Of a stretch of 64,000 bases of DNA, positions 50,701 through 58,733 are shown in pieces. The stretch lies in assembly GCF_021922985.1 (NCBI RefSeq), contig NZ_CP040788.1, positions 1,674,001 through 1,738,000 on the forward strand, in the 5' to 3' direction. The notes under the pieces are model-generated. The model ran no database searches and was not told the origin of the DNA. It worked only from the letters and a program-made list of their open reading frames with translations. Numbering within the stretch: position 1 is the stretch's first letter; every line of letters begins with the position of its first letter. Position numbers and translations under genes: made by a program. This stretch comes from Clavibacter michiganensis subsp. tessellarius. GTDB taxonomy: Bacteria; Actinomycetota; Actinomycetes; Actinomycetales; Microbacteriaceae.

Positions 50701-51113
50701 AGCGCCGCGATCACGGCCGTCGCCACCGCGGTGGCGACCCACATGAGGGCGAGCCGCGGCGCGTAGTCGGCGATGAGGATCGTCGGGTTGTCGTTGCCGA
50801 TCGCCCGCGCGCGGATCTCCGGGACGACCACGAGGGTCATCAGGGCCATCACGACCACACCCGCCTGCACGATGACGACGGCGCCGGGCGGCACCCTTCG
50901 GCCCGCGCGGCGGATCAGGAGGCCCGCGACGAACACGACGGGCGACAGGATCGCGTCGTGCACGAGGATCGCGACGAGCAGGAACACCGCCACGCCCACG
51001 ACCTGGTCGACGCGCTGCGTGTCGAGCAGGGTGCGCGCGCCGAGGACGAGGCCGGCGACGCCGACCGCGATGAGCGCGACGCGGATCGCGAGGACGCCAC
51101 GGGTGCCGCTCAT
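50649..51113 (-). CDS. Four-span membrane protein, unknown function
   Basis: The 154-residue protein has about four membrane segments: residues 8-28 (LAIRVALIAVGVAGLVLGAR), 38-62, 74-98, and 120-142 (LALMWVATAVATAVIAALYA). A final basic tail is RREKDRPP. Its ATG overlaps the stop of the molybdopterin oxidoreductase gene (ATGA), so it could be an electron-transfer or assembly partner of that enzyme, although no heme or quinone ligand pattern is clear. Its last 52 bp overlap the 3' end of the methyltransferase gene on the other strand. Confidence 0.8.
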   Translation of the reverse strand: MSGTRGVLAIRVALIAVGVAGLVLGARTLLDTQRVDQVVGVAVFLLVAILVHDAILSPVVFVAGLLIRRAGRRVPPGAVVIVQAGVVVMALMTLVVVPEIRARAIGNDNPTILIADYAPRLALMWVATAVATAVIAALYARTRREKDRPPVTQD

Positions 51114-52357
51114 CACATCGCCTCCAGGGTCGAGAGCCACTTGGTCTGCAGCACGCCGGGACGCCCGGGCGCGATCATGCGCGCCGGGTAGCCGTGCTGG
51201 ATGTCGAGGGGAGCGCCGTCGAGCTCGAGCGCCACGAGGGTGAGCGGGTCGCGCACGTACTCGGGTCCCATCTCGGTGCGCCGGAAGCCGCCGCGCTCCT
51301 CGAGGCTCGTGACCCGGAGGCGCGCGCCCGGGTCGGCGCCGACCGCGTCCATCAGGTCCTTCAGGCGCACGCCGCGCCAGGTCGCCGACTGGCTCCAGCC
51401 CTCGACGCAGGCGATGGGGAGCGTGGCGGTGACGAGCTCCATCGCGCGCAGGTCGTCCATCGTGAAGGCGCGCGAGGAGGATCCGGTCGAGACCGTGAGC
51501 GTCCACCCGGGGTCGACGGCCGTCTCGGTGACGCCCGCGGCCTCGGCCGTGCGGTTGACGGGGAGCGCCTGCGGGCCCGTGCCCATGACGCGGGGGCCGA
51601 AGGCGTTGAACGGGGCGAGGATCCGGAAGGACTGGCCCGCGGTGAGCGCCACGACGGCGGCCACCGACGCGCCCACCGTCACGAGGAAGCCGCGGCGGGC
51701 GACCGGCGTCGGCGGGACGGGCGTGCCGTCGATCCACGCGGTGACGCGGCCGGTGATGCCGCGCGGGGCGTGCCCGGCGGGCGCGGCGGCGTCCGGCGCG
51801 GCGGCATCCGGCGCGTCGGCGACGATGGGCGACTCGTCGGCCTGCCCGCGCCGCCAGTGGCCGGCGATGGCGGGCAGCTTCACGCCGATGTGGATCGCGA
51901 GCGACCCGATCACCACGAACGCCAGCGCGTAGTGCGTCTGCCGGAAGTAGAAGGGGAACGGCACCCACTGGAAGGTGTTGAGGAGGCCCATCGTCACCTC
52001 GAGGAGCGAGGCGCCCACGAACACCGCGATGGACGCGCGCTCGAGGAACGAGACGACCCCGGTGACCGGCGGGTACGTGAGCAGCTCGGGGAACACGATC
52101 CAGAGCTTGGCGAGCAGCAGCGGCACGCAGGCGATGCCCGCGGTGATGTGGATGCCCTGCGTCACCCGGTACAGCGAGACGGGCGCCGTGGGGAAGCGCA
52201 TCCACGGCAGCGGGTCCTGGAGGAAGTGGCTGTAGAGGCCCGTGCCGAAGCAGACCAGGAAGGCGAGGCCGAGCAGGCGGCCGATGACGACCGCCATCCG
52301 GGTCGTGCGGGCGGGCGACGCGAGCCGGCGCCGTGCCTCGTGCATCAGCGTCCGCAT
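51113..52357 (-). CDS. Membrane molybdopterin oxidoreductase with N-terminal cytochrome b-like helices
   Basis: The 414-residue protein has four or five N-terminal spans (residues 20-180) with paired His residues (GLYSHFLQ, QGIHITAGI, RQTHYALAF, AIHIGV), like a b-type cytochrome. A span with RRGFLVTVGASVAAVVAL lies near residue 222. The Mo domain follows: FNAFGPRVMGTGPQALPVNR near 252 and the Mo-ligand Cys in LPIACVEGWSQSATWRGVRL near 312. GYPARMIAPGRPGVLQTKW is at the end. The C-terminal dimerisation domain of sulfite oxidases is absent. ATG has AGGAAGG at about 5 nt. It is coupled to the four-span protein and divergent from a glycosyltransferase gene. Confidence 0.92.
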   Translation of the reverse strand: MRTLMHEARRRLASPARTTRMAVVIGRLLGLAFLVCFGTGLYSHFLQDPLPWMRFPTAPVSLYRVTQGIHITAGIACVPLLLAKLWIVFPELLTYPPVTGVVSFLERASIAVFVGASLLEVTMGLLNTFQWVPFPFYFRQTHYALAFVVIGSLAIHIGVKLPAIAGHWRRGQADESPIVADAPDAAAPDAAAPAGHAPRGITGRVTAWIDGTPVPPTPVARRGFLVTVGASVAAVVALTAGQSFRILAPFNAFGPRVMGTGPQALPVNRTAEAAGVTETAVDPGWTLTVSTGSSSRAFTMDDLRAMELVTATLPIACVEGWSQSATWRGVRLKDLMDAVGADPGARLRVTSLEERGGFRRTEMGPEYVRDPLTLVALELDGAPLDIQHGYPARMIAPGRPGVLQTKWLSTLEAM

Positions 52358-52435
52358 GGGGGCCTTCCTTCGCCTGCCGGACGACGGGCGGCGCCCGGTC
52401 GGCGGTCGTCGAGCCGCGCGACGACACAATGGGGT

Positions 52436-53902
52436 GTGCGCACCGCCCTCACCGCCTTCGTCCTGCTCGTGATGTCCGTGCTCACCGGGTGGTCGGTGGT
52501 CGCGTTCGATCTGTTCGGCGACGCCGACGACGAGGCCTTCTTCCGTCGCGAGGGTGCCGCGCCGTTCTTCTGGCTCGTGGTCGTCATCTGGGTGGTGTTC
52601 GGAGCGGCGGTCCTCCTGGTGCGGAAGCTGCCGGCGCGATCCGCCGCTGCGCTCATCATCCTCGGATCGGTGGCGATCGGCGGCGCCGCGCTGGTGGGAC
52701 CGCCGAACACCAGCACCGACTCCGCGCGCTATGCGTGGGACGGCATCGTGCAGAACGCGGGCGAGTCGCCGTACCGGTACACCCCCGCCGACCCCGAGCT
52801 CCGCGACCTCCGGCCCGAGTGGTTGTACCCCGAGACGGTCGTCGGGTCCGACGGAGCGGCGACCTGCGAGGGGAAGCGGATCATGGGCGTGCGCGAGGAG
52901 GAGACGCACGAGCCCATGTGCACGGCCCTCAACCGCCCGAAGGTGCCCACCATCTACCCGCCGATGGCCGAGCTGTTCTTCGCCGGCGTGCGCGCGGTCG
53001 TGCCCACGGGCGTCGAGTACGGGGCGTTCCAGGTCGCGGGCCTCCTGATGATGACGGCCGTGACGCTCCTGCTCCTGCGCGCGCTGCGGAAGCGCGGCAG
53101 GCCGCTCTGGTGGGCCGCGCTCTGGGCGTGGTGCCCGCTCGTGGCGAGCGAGGTCGTGACGAACTCGCACGTCGACGCGCTGGGGGCGCTGCTCGCGCTC
53201 GCGGCGTCGCTGCTCGTCGCGGGCGGGATGCGCTGGCGCGGCGGCATCGCGCTCGGGGCGGCGATCGCCACCAAGCTCATCCCGGTGATCGCGGCCCCGG
53301 CGCTGCTGCGGAAGCAGCCGTGGAAGGTGATCACCGCCGCGGTCGTGACGTTCGCCCTGCTCTACGTGCCGTACGTCATCAGCACCGGGATCGCGGTGCT
53401 CGGCTACCTACCTGGCTACCTCCAGGAGGAGGGCTACGACGACGGCGGGCGCTTCCCCCTCATCGAGCTCGTGGTGCCGGGGCGGTTCGGGCTCATAGCG
53501 GTCGCGGTGATCCTCGCGGTGACCGCCGGGCTCGTCTGGTGGCGCACCGACCCGGCGGATCCGTGGCTCGGCCAGCTCGTGATGATCGGCGTCACCCTGC
53601 TCGCCGTGAGCCCGCGCTACCCCTGGTACGCGCTGCTGCTCATCCCGTTCATCGCCATGACGGGCCGCGGCGAGTGGTTCGCGGTGGTGGCGGCGCTCGC
53701 GCTGCGGCTGTTCGCGCCGGACGAGTGGGCGTGGCAGATCGCGCTCGCGGCGGCGGTGGTGGTCGTCGTGGTCGGCTCGCTGGTGCGCCTCGGGCCGGAC
53801 GGGCGGCGGCGGCTCGTGCCGGCGGCCGTGCGGCGACGGCTCGGGCGGGATCGCGACCGGGACGGCGACCGCGTGGCGGTGGACGGGCCCGGCGCGGGCT
53901 GA
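52436..53902 (+). CDS. Polytopic glycosyltransferase-like membrane protein
   Basis: The 488-residue protein has about 11 membrane spans and a first external loop rich in Asp, Arg and Pro. DSARYAWDGIVQNAGESPYRY near residue 100 and PTIYPPMAELFFAG near 175 resemble GT-C mannosyltransferases (GT87 group), where an Asp in loop 1 is catalytic. The donor would be a polyprenyl-phosphate sugar, but the exact family is uncertain. GTG 52436 begins the first helix; a CACAAT box lies about 6 nt upstream, so initiation may be leaderless. It stands between the molybdopterin oxidoreductase and modC, the latter convergent. Confidence 0.82.
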   Translation: MRTALTAFVLLVMSVLTGWSVVAFDLFGDADDEAFFRREGAAPFFWLVVVIWVVFGAAVLLVRKLPARSAAALIILGSVAIGGAALVGPPNTSTDSARYAWDGIVQNAGESPYRYTPADPELRDLRPEWLYPETVVGSDGAATCEGKRIMGVREEETHEPMCTALNRPKVPTIYPPMAELFFAGVRAVVPTGVEYGAFQVAGLLMMTAVTLLLLRALRKRGRPLWWAALWAWCPLVASEVVTNSHVDALGALLALAASLLVAGGMRWRGGIALGAAIATKLIPVIAAPALLRKQPWKVITAAVVTFALLYVPYVISTGIAVLGYLPGYLQEEGYDDGGRFPLIELVVPGRFGLIAVAVILAVTAGLVWWRTDPADPWLGQLVMIGVTLLAVSPRYPWYALLLIPFIAMTGRGEWFAVVAALALRLFAPDEWAWQIALAAAVVVVVVGSLVRLGPDGRRRLVPAAVRRRLGRDRDRDGDRVAVDGPGAG

Positions 53903-53975
53903 TCCGGCGCGGCGCGGGGCTGATCCGGCGCCGCCTGCGCTGGTCTGGCCCCGCGCGGGTCAGGCCCTGCCGGGG

Positions 53976-55169
53976 TCAGGCCCCGCACGGGACCCGCACG
54001 CGCAGCAGCTCGCCGGTCGCGGGACGCAGCGCCGCGAAGGCCGCGGCGTCGAGCTCGGCGGTGACCTCGGCGCCCGCGACGGGCACCGGGCCGGGAGATG
54101 CGCCGGGCGACGTGCCGGGCATCACCTCGGGCACCGCGTCCGAGCCGACCGGCGCCGGCGCGACCAGGCGCAGGGTGACCCGGATCCGCCCCGCCGCGGC
54201 CTCCACGCGCCGGACGGCGCCGGTCGCGCGCACGTGCCCGGGATCGCCCTGCCCCTGCTCGCCCGGGCCCGAGTCCGCGCCCGAGTCCCCGTCCCCGTCC
54301 CCGGGAGGGCCGACGCGGGACAGCTCGACGTCGGCGGGCGCGGCGAAGAGCACGCCGGGGCGACCCGCCGCATCCCGCACCGCGACGCGGTTCATGCCGA
54401 GGAGGCGCGCGACGTAGCCGGTGGCCGGGCGCGCGGCCACCTCGGCGGCGGCGCCCTCCTGCACGGCGCGGCCGTCCTCCAGCACGAGGATCCGGTCGGC
54501 GAGCGCGAGCGCGTCCACCGGGTCGTGCGTCACGAGGACGGCCGCGCCGCCGAACCGGCGGAGCTCGTCGGCGAGGAGGTCGCGCACGTCGAGGCGCGTG
54601 CCCGCGTCGAGCGCCGCCATGGGCTCGTCGAGGAGCAGGAGCGGCGGCTCGAGCACGAGCGCGCGGGCGAGCGCGACGCGCTGGGACTGGCCGCCGGAGA
54701 GCGCGGCCGGGCGCCGGTCGGCGAGGTGGGCGATCCCGAGCCGGTCGAGGAGGGCCCGGGCGCGGCCCTCGGCATCCGCCCGCGGGACGCCGTGCGCGCG
54801 CGGCCCGAACGCGACGTTCCCGAGCGCGGAGAGGTGCGGGAAGAGGAGGTGGTCCTGGAAGACGACGCCGATCCCGCGGCCCTCGGCGGGGATCCGCACG
54901 GCCGGATCCCCGTCCCCCGCGCGCTCCAGCTCGCGCCCGTCGAGCGCGACGCGTCCCGCCGTGAGCGGCGCGAGGCCGGCGAGCGCGCGCAGCAGCGTGG
55001 ACTTCCCGGCGCCGTTCGGCCCGACGACCGCGGTCGTGGATCCGGCCGGCACCCGCAGGGCGACGTCGAGGCGGAAGGCGGCGCGCTCCACGACGACGCG
55101 GGCGTCCAGGCCGTCCGGCCGTTCCCGTCCGTCCGGGCCGCCCGGGCTCGGCGCGGCGGCCGGGCTCAC
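53976..55169 (-). CDS. modC: Molybdate ABC transporter ATPase ModC
   Basis: ModC drives molybdate import. The 397-residue chain has Walker A GPNGAGKST near residue 49, Q-loop GVVFQDHLLFPHLSALGNVA near 95, signature LSGGQSQRVALARAL near 145 and Walker B LLLLDEPMAALD. From about residue 255 a TOBE/MOP-like C-terminal region with VAVRDAAGRPGVLFAAP, expected to bind molybdate, is interrupted by low-complexity Asp/Gly/Pro (residues 287-320). The GTG start overlaps the modB stop (GTGA). Order modA-modB-modC is canonical. The regulator gene precedes modA. Confidence 0.93.
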   Translation of the reverse strand: MSPAAAPSPGGPDGRERPDGLDARVVVERAAFRLDVALRVPAGSTTAVVGPNGAGKSTLLRALAGLAPLTAGRVALDGRELERAGDGDPAVRIPAEGRGIGVVFQDHLLFPHLSALGNVAFGPRAHGVPRADAEGRARALLDRLGIAHLADRRPAALSGGQSQRVALARALVLEPPLLLLDEPMAALDAGTRLDVRDLLADELRRFGGAAVLVTHDPVDALALADRILVLEDGRAVQEGAAAEVAARPATGYVARLLGMNRVAVRDAAGRPGVLFAAPADVELSRVGPPGDGDGDSGADSGPGEQGQGDPGHVRATGAVRRVEAAAGRIRVTLRLVAPAPVGSDAVPEVMPGTSPGASPGPVPVAGAEVTAELDAAAFAALRPATGELLRVRVPCGA

Positions 55170-55978
55170 GCGTGCACCCCCGAGGCCCACCGGTCGCGCA
55201 GGCTCACGAGCACGACCACCGACACCGCGAGGAGCACGAGGCTGAGGACGACCGCCGCGTCCGGATCTGTCTGCAGCGCCAGGTAGGCCGACAGCGGCAC
55301 CGTCTGCGTCACCCCCGGGAAGCTGCCCGCGAACGTGAGCGTCGCGCCGAACTCGCCCAGCGCGCGGGCGAAGCAGAGCACCGCGCCCGCGCCGATCCCG
55401 GGCGCGACGAGCGGCAGGGTCACGCGGCGGAGCACGGTCCAGCGGCTCGCGCCGAGCGTCGCGGCGGCGTCCTCGAAGCGGCGGTCGGCGCCGCGCAGCG
55501 CCCCCTCCACCGCGAGCACGAGGAACGGCATGGCCACGAAGGTCTCGGCGATCACCACGGCCGGCGTCGTGAACGGGATCGTGATCCCCGTCAGCGCCTC
55601 CAGCGGCCCGCCCACCAGCCCGCGCCGCCCCAGCAGGAGCAGCAGCGCCACCCCGCCGATCACGGGCGGCAGCACGAGCGGCACGGTCACGAGCGCCCGG
55701 AGCATCCGCTGCACCACGGGCGGCCGGCCCGCCGAGCGCGAGAGCACGAACGCGAGCGGCACCCCGAGCACGAGGCTCAGCGCCGTCGCGCCGAGGGCGC
55801 TGCCGAGCGAGAGGCCGAGGGCGCGTGCGATGCCGGGATCCGCCAGCCGCTCCCCCAGCGTCGCCCACGGCGCGCGCACCACGAGCGCGGCGAGCGGCAG
55901 CACCAGGAACGCGAGCGCGACGCCCGCGGGGATCCAGAGGAGGGCGGGCACGCGGTCGGCCCGCGCGTCACGGGGCAC
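55166..55978 (-). CDS. modB: Molybdate ABC transporter permease ModB
   Basis: The 270-residue protein has six membrane segments and a typical ModB core: ATALSLVLGVPLAFVLSR near residue 65, VTVPLVLPPVIGGVALLLL near 100, EDAAATLGASRWTVLRRVTL near 175 (the loop that contacts ModC) and GAVLCFARALGEFGATLTFAG near 208 (quoted in part: CFARALGEFGATLTF). The GTG start overlaps the modA stop by 11 bp. It lies in the modABC operon. Confidence 0.95.
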   Translation of the reverse strand: MPRDARADRVPALLWIPAGVALAFLVLPLAALVVRAPWATLGERLADPGIARALGLSLGSALGATALSLVLGVPLAFVLSRSAGRPPVVQRMLRALVTVPLVLPPVIGGVALLLLLGRRGLVGGPLEALTGITIPFTTPAVVIAETFVAMPFLVLAVEGALRGADRRFEDAAATLGASRWTVLRRVTLPLVAPGIGAGAVLCFARALGEFGATLTFAGSFPGVTQTVPLSAYLALQTDPDAAVVLSLVLLAVSVVVLVSLRDRWASGVHA

Positions 55979-56759
55979 GGAACCCCGCGGCGTCGAAGCG
56001 GGCGCGGGCGGCGTCGCCGGCCACGAAGTCGGCGAAGGCCGCCGCGGCGGCGGGGGACGCGGATCCGGCGAGCGGCGCGACGACGCAGTCGGTGGTCACG
56101 TTCGCGTCGTCCGGCAGCGGCACGCCCTGGACGCGGTCGCCGGCGGCGCGCACGTCGGTCTCGTAGACCACCGCGGCGTCCACCTCGCCGAGCTCGACGC
56201 GCGTGAGGGCGGCGCGCACGTCCTGCTCGAGCGAGTCCGGCCGCGGCGTGACGCCCGCCTGCCGGAACGCCTGCGCGGCCGCGGCGCCGCACGGCACCTC
56301 CGGCGCGCAGAGCGCGAGCGTGCGGCCGGCCTCGGCGAAGTCGGCGAGGCCCCGGACGCCGCCCGGGTTCCCCGGCGGCACCGCGATCTCGAGGGCGTTG
56401 CGGGCGAACACGCGCGGATCCGCGGCCGTCTCCCCCGCGTCGACCACCGTCGTCATCGTGGCGGTGGAGGCGGACGCGAACACGTCGGCGGGCGCGCCCT
56501 GCACGATCTGCTGCGCGAGCGTCGAGCTGCCGCCGTAGGAGACCGTGACGGTCAGGCCCGGGTGCTGGGCCTCGAAGTCGGCCGCGACCTCGTCCATGCT
56601 GCCGGTGAGGGAGGCGGCGGCCTGCACGACGAGGGTGCCGGAGAGGGAGTCGGGGGCGGGATCGGGGACGCCGGCGGGCGCGGATCCGCCCGCGGAGCAT
56701 CCGGCCAGGAGCGACGCCGCGAGCGCGCCGACGGCGACCGCGCGCAGCCCGCGCGTCAC
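55968..56759 (-). CDS. modA: Molybdate-binding lipoprotein ModA
   Basis: The 263-residue substrate-binding protein has a lipoprotein signal with lipobox LAGC (Cys near residue 21). The ModA core includes LVVQAAASLTGSMDEVAADF near residue 44, VSYGGSSTLAQQIVQGAPAD near 72 and VFASAS, the residues that coordinate the oxyanion (Ser and Gly loops). RFARNALEIAVP-type FARNALEIAVPPGNPGG is near 120. Its start (GTG 56759) overlaps the stop of the HTH-TOBE regulator gene (GTGA). Confidence 0.95.
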   Translation of the reverse strand: MTRGLRAVAVGALAASLLAGCSAGGSAPAGVPDPAPDSLSGTLVVQAAASLTGSMDEVAADFEAQHPGLTVTVSYGGSSTLAQQIVQGAPADVFASASTATMTTVVDAGETAADPRVFARNALEIAVPPGNPGGVRGLADFAEAGRTLALCAPEVPCGAAAAQAFRQAGVTPRPDSLEQDVRAALTRVELGEVDAAVVYETDVRAAGDRVQGVPLPDDANVTTDCVVAPLAGSASPAAAAAFADFVAGDAARARFDAAGFRAP

Positions 56760-57271
56760 GCCCGCCCGCCCGTCAGCGACTCGGGCGCGAGCGCCTCGAC
56801 GCCGACGTTGGTGGCCTTCACGGTCGCGACCGCGGGCGAGCCGACCTCGAGTCCGAGCTCGTCGGCGGCCTCGCGGCTGATGAGCGACACCACCCGGAAC
56901 GGCCCCGCCTGGATCTCGACCTGCGCCATCACCCCGTCGCGCACGACGCGCGTGACGATGCCGGGCATCCGGTTGCGCGCCGAGGCGAGCGGCCGACGGG
57001 AGCCGGATGCGGCGAGCGCCCCGTCCGCCGCGAGCTCGGTCGCGAGGTGGGCGAGCTGCACGCCGTCGACGAGGATCAGCCGCCCCTCGCCGCGCACGAG
57101 GTCGAGCCGGCCGGCGTCGGCCCAGCGGCGGAGGGTGTCGTCGCTCACGCCGATGAGCGCGGCGGCCTCGCTCACGCGGTACCGGGTGGGCGCGGCGGCG
57201 GCGCGCCCACGGTCGGCGGCCTCATCGGCATCCGCGGCTCGACGGGGCGTCCGGTCCCTGTTCTGCGTCAT
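56756..57271 (-). CDS. HTH-TOBE molybdate-responsive regulator
   Basis: The 171-residue protein combines a MerR/excisionase-type helix-turn-helix, TRYRVSEAAALIGVSDDTLR at residues 29-48, followed by RWADAGRL, and a C-terminal TOBE/Mop domain (residues 100-165). The latter contains NRMPGIVTRVVRDGVMAQVE and LISREAADELGLEVGSPAVA, and should sense molybdate. Such proteins typically control the modABC genes that follow, here coupled by an overlap. The ATG lies 6 nt after TAGGAT (57278-57283), so initiation is leaderless. It is divergent from moaA, so it may also govern cofactor synthesis. Confidence 0.92.
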   Translation of the reverse strand: MTQNRDRTPRRAADADEAADRGRAAAAPTRYRVSEAAALIGVSDDTLRRWADAGRLDLVRGEGRLILVDGVQLAHLATELAADGALAASGSRRPLASARNRMPGIVTRVVRDGVMAQVEIQAGPFRVVSLISREAADELGLEVGSPAVATVKATNVGVEALAPESLTGGRA

Positions 57272-57364
57272 GCAGCGATCCTAGGCACCGCGCACGCGGC
57301 GCGCGGCGAGTCGACGGATCCGCTCGGCGTCGGACCCGCCGCGGGGCGCGCGTAGCCTGGACGC
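57272..57364. promoter_or_regulatory. Divergent leaderless promoters of mod and moa operons
   Basis: The 93-bp gap holds TAGGAT on the minus strand (57278-57283, 6 nt from the regulator ATG) and TAGCCT on the plus strand (57353-57358, 6 nt from the moaA ATG). A shared regulatory site, presumably for the HTH-TOBE protein, would have to lie between them. The middle of the gap has GCGCG-rich inverted repeats (CGCGCACGCGGCGCGCG region) but no unique operator can be named. Confidence 0.55.
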
Positions 57365-58450
57365 ATGAGCACCTCGCTGGGGATGCCGGCGATGCCGCGT
57401 CCCGCCGCCGCGCCGGGCCCCGCCCGTCCCGACGACCCGGCGCTCCTCGACACGCACGGCCGCCGCGCGACCGACCTCCGGATCTCGCTCACCGACCGCT
57501 GCAACCTGCGCTGCACGTACTGCATGCCGGCGGAGGGACTCCCCTTCACGCCCGACCGGCAGGCGCTCCAGCTCGCCGAGATCGAGCGGCTCGTGCGCAT
57601 CGGCACGCGCGACCTCGGCGTGCGTCAGGTGCGCTTCACGGGCGGCGAGCCGCTGCTCCGCCGCGACCTCCTCGAGATCATCGCCGCGTGCGCCGCCCTC
57701 CCCGACCGGCCCGAGATCTCGCTCACCACCAACGCCATCGGCCTCGCCTCGCGCGCGCAGGCCCTCAAGGACGCGGGGCTCGACCGGATCAACGTCTCGC
57801 TCGACTCCGTGCACGCCGAGACCTTCCGCCTGATCACGCGCCGGCCGTTCCTCGACCGCGTGCTCGAGGGCATCGACGCCGCGGCGGCCGTGGGGCTCGC
57901 GCCCATCAAGATCAACGCGGTGCTCGTGCGCGGCGTCAACGACGACCAGGCCGCCGACCTCCTGGAGTGGGCGGTCGCCGGCGGCCACCAGCTGCGCTTC
58001 ATCGAGCAGATGCCGCTCGACGCCGACCATGCATGGGACCGCGACGAGATGATCACGGCGGCCGAGATCCGCGGCCGGCTGTCGGAGCGCTTCACGCTCG
58101 TACCCGACGAGGATCCGCGGGACGGCGCCCCCGCGGAGCTGTGGCGCGTGCACTCCCACGAGGGCGGCGCCGGCACCGCGATGCTCGGCCGCGTGGGCGT
58201 CATCGCGAGCGTCACCGAGCCGTTCTGCGCCGACTGCCGCCGCACCCGCCTCACCGCGACGGGCGGCGTGCGCAGCTGCCTCTTCTCGCACACCGAGACC
58301 GACCTGCTCGCGCCTCTCCGGTCCGGCGCCTCCGACGCCGAGATCGCCGACCTCTGGCGCGGCGCGATGTGGGCGAAGCCGAAGGGCCACGGCATGGACC
58401 AGGCCGACTTCATCCAGCCGGCCCGCTCCATGAGCGCGATCGGGGGCTGA
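57365..58450 (+). CDS. moaA: GTP 3',8-cyclase MoaA
   Basis: MoaA is the radical SAM enzyme that opens molybdenum cofactor synthesis by cyclising GTP, with two 4Fe-4S clusters. The 361-residue protein has the radical SAM cysteines in RCNLRCTYCMPAEG near residue 45, then VRFTGGEPLLRRDLLE near 92, RINVSLDSVHAETFRLIT near 140, KINAVLVRGVNDDQ near 180 and the second cluster CADCRRTRLTATGGVRSCLF near residue 283. The C-terminal half of its partner reaction is carried by MoaC at 26836. ATG lies 6 nt after TAGCCT, leaderless. The first 27 residues are an Ala/Pro-rich extension. moaD follows at 1 nt. Confidence 0.97.
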   Translation: MSTSLGMPAMPRPAAAPGPARPDDPALLDTHGRRATDLRISLTDRCNLRCTYCMPAEGLPFTPDRQALQLAEIERLVRIGTRDLGVRQVRFTGGEPLLRRDLLEIIAACAALPDRPEISLTTNAIGLASRAQALKDAGLDRINVSLDSVHAETFRLITRRPFLDRVLEGIDAAAAVGLAPIKINAVLVRGVNDDQAADLLEWAVAGGHQLRFIEQMPLDADHAWDRDEMITAAEIRGRLSERFTLVPDEDPRDGAPAELWRVHSHEGGAGTAMLGRVGVIASVTEPFCADCRRTRLTATGGVRSCLFSHTETDLLAPLRSGASDAEIADLWRGAMWAKPKGHGMDQADFIQPARSMSAIGG

Positions 58451-58451
58451 C

Positions 58452-58718
58452 GTGATCGTGCCCGTGGAGCTCTTCGCCGCCGCGTCCGCCGCGCTCGGCC
58501 GCACGACCGACGAGCTCGACCTGCCCGACGGCGCCGTGCTCGGCGACCTGATGGACGCGCTCGGCGCCCGTGCCGCGGCGAGCCCGGATCCGGCGAACGC
58601 GTCCGCCGTCCTCGCCCGCTGCACCTACCTCGTCGAGGGCGTCGCCACGACCGACCGCGACGCGCCCCTCACGGCGGGCAGCGCGGTGGACGTGCTGCCG
58701 CCGTTCTCGGGGGGCTGA
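58452..58718 (+). CDS. moaD: Molybdopterin synthase sulfur carrier subunit MoaD
   Basis: MoaD carries the thiocarboxylate sulfur used by MoaE. The 88-residue ubiquitin-like protein has VPVELFAAASAALGRTTDEL near the N-terminus, a central loop with ANASAVLARCTYLVEGV and the required C-terminal PPFSGG. The GTG start lies 1 nt past the moaA stop, so both are coupled. The MoeB-like activator is not in the window. Confidence 0.95.
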   Translation: MIVPVELFAAASAALGRTTDELDLPDGAVLGDLMDALGARAAASPDPANASAVLARCTYLVEGVATTDRDAPLTAGSAVDVLPPFSGG

Positions 58719-58733
58719 CGCTAGGAGACGGGC

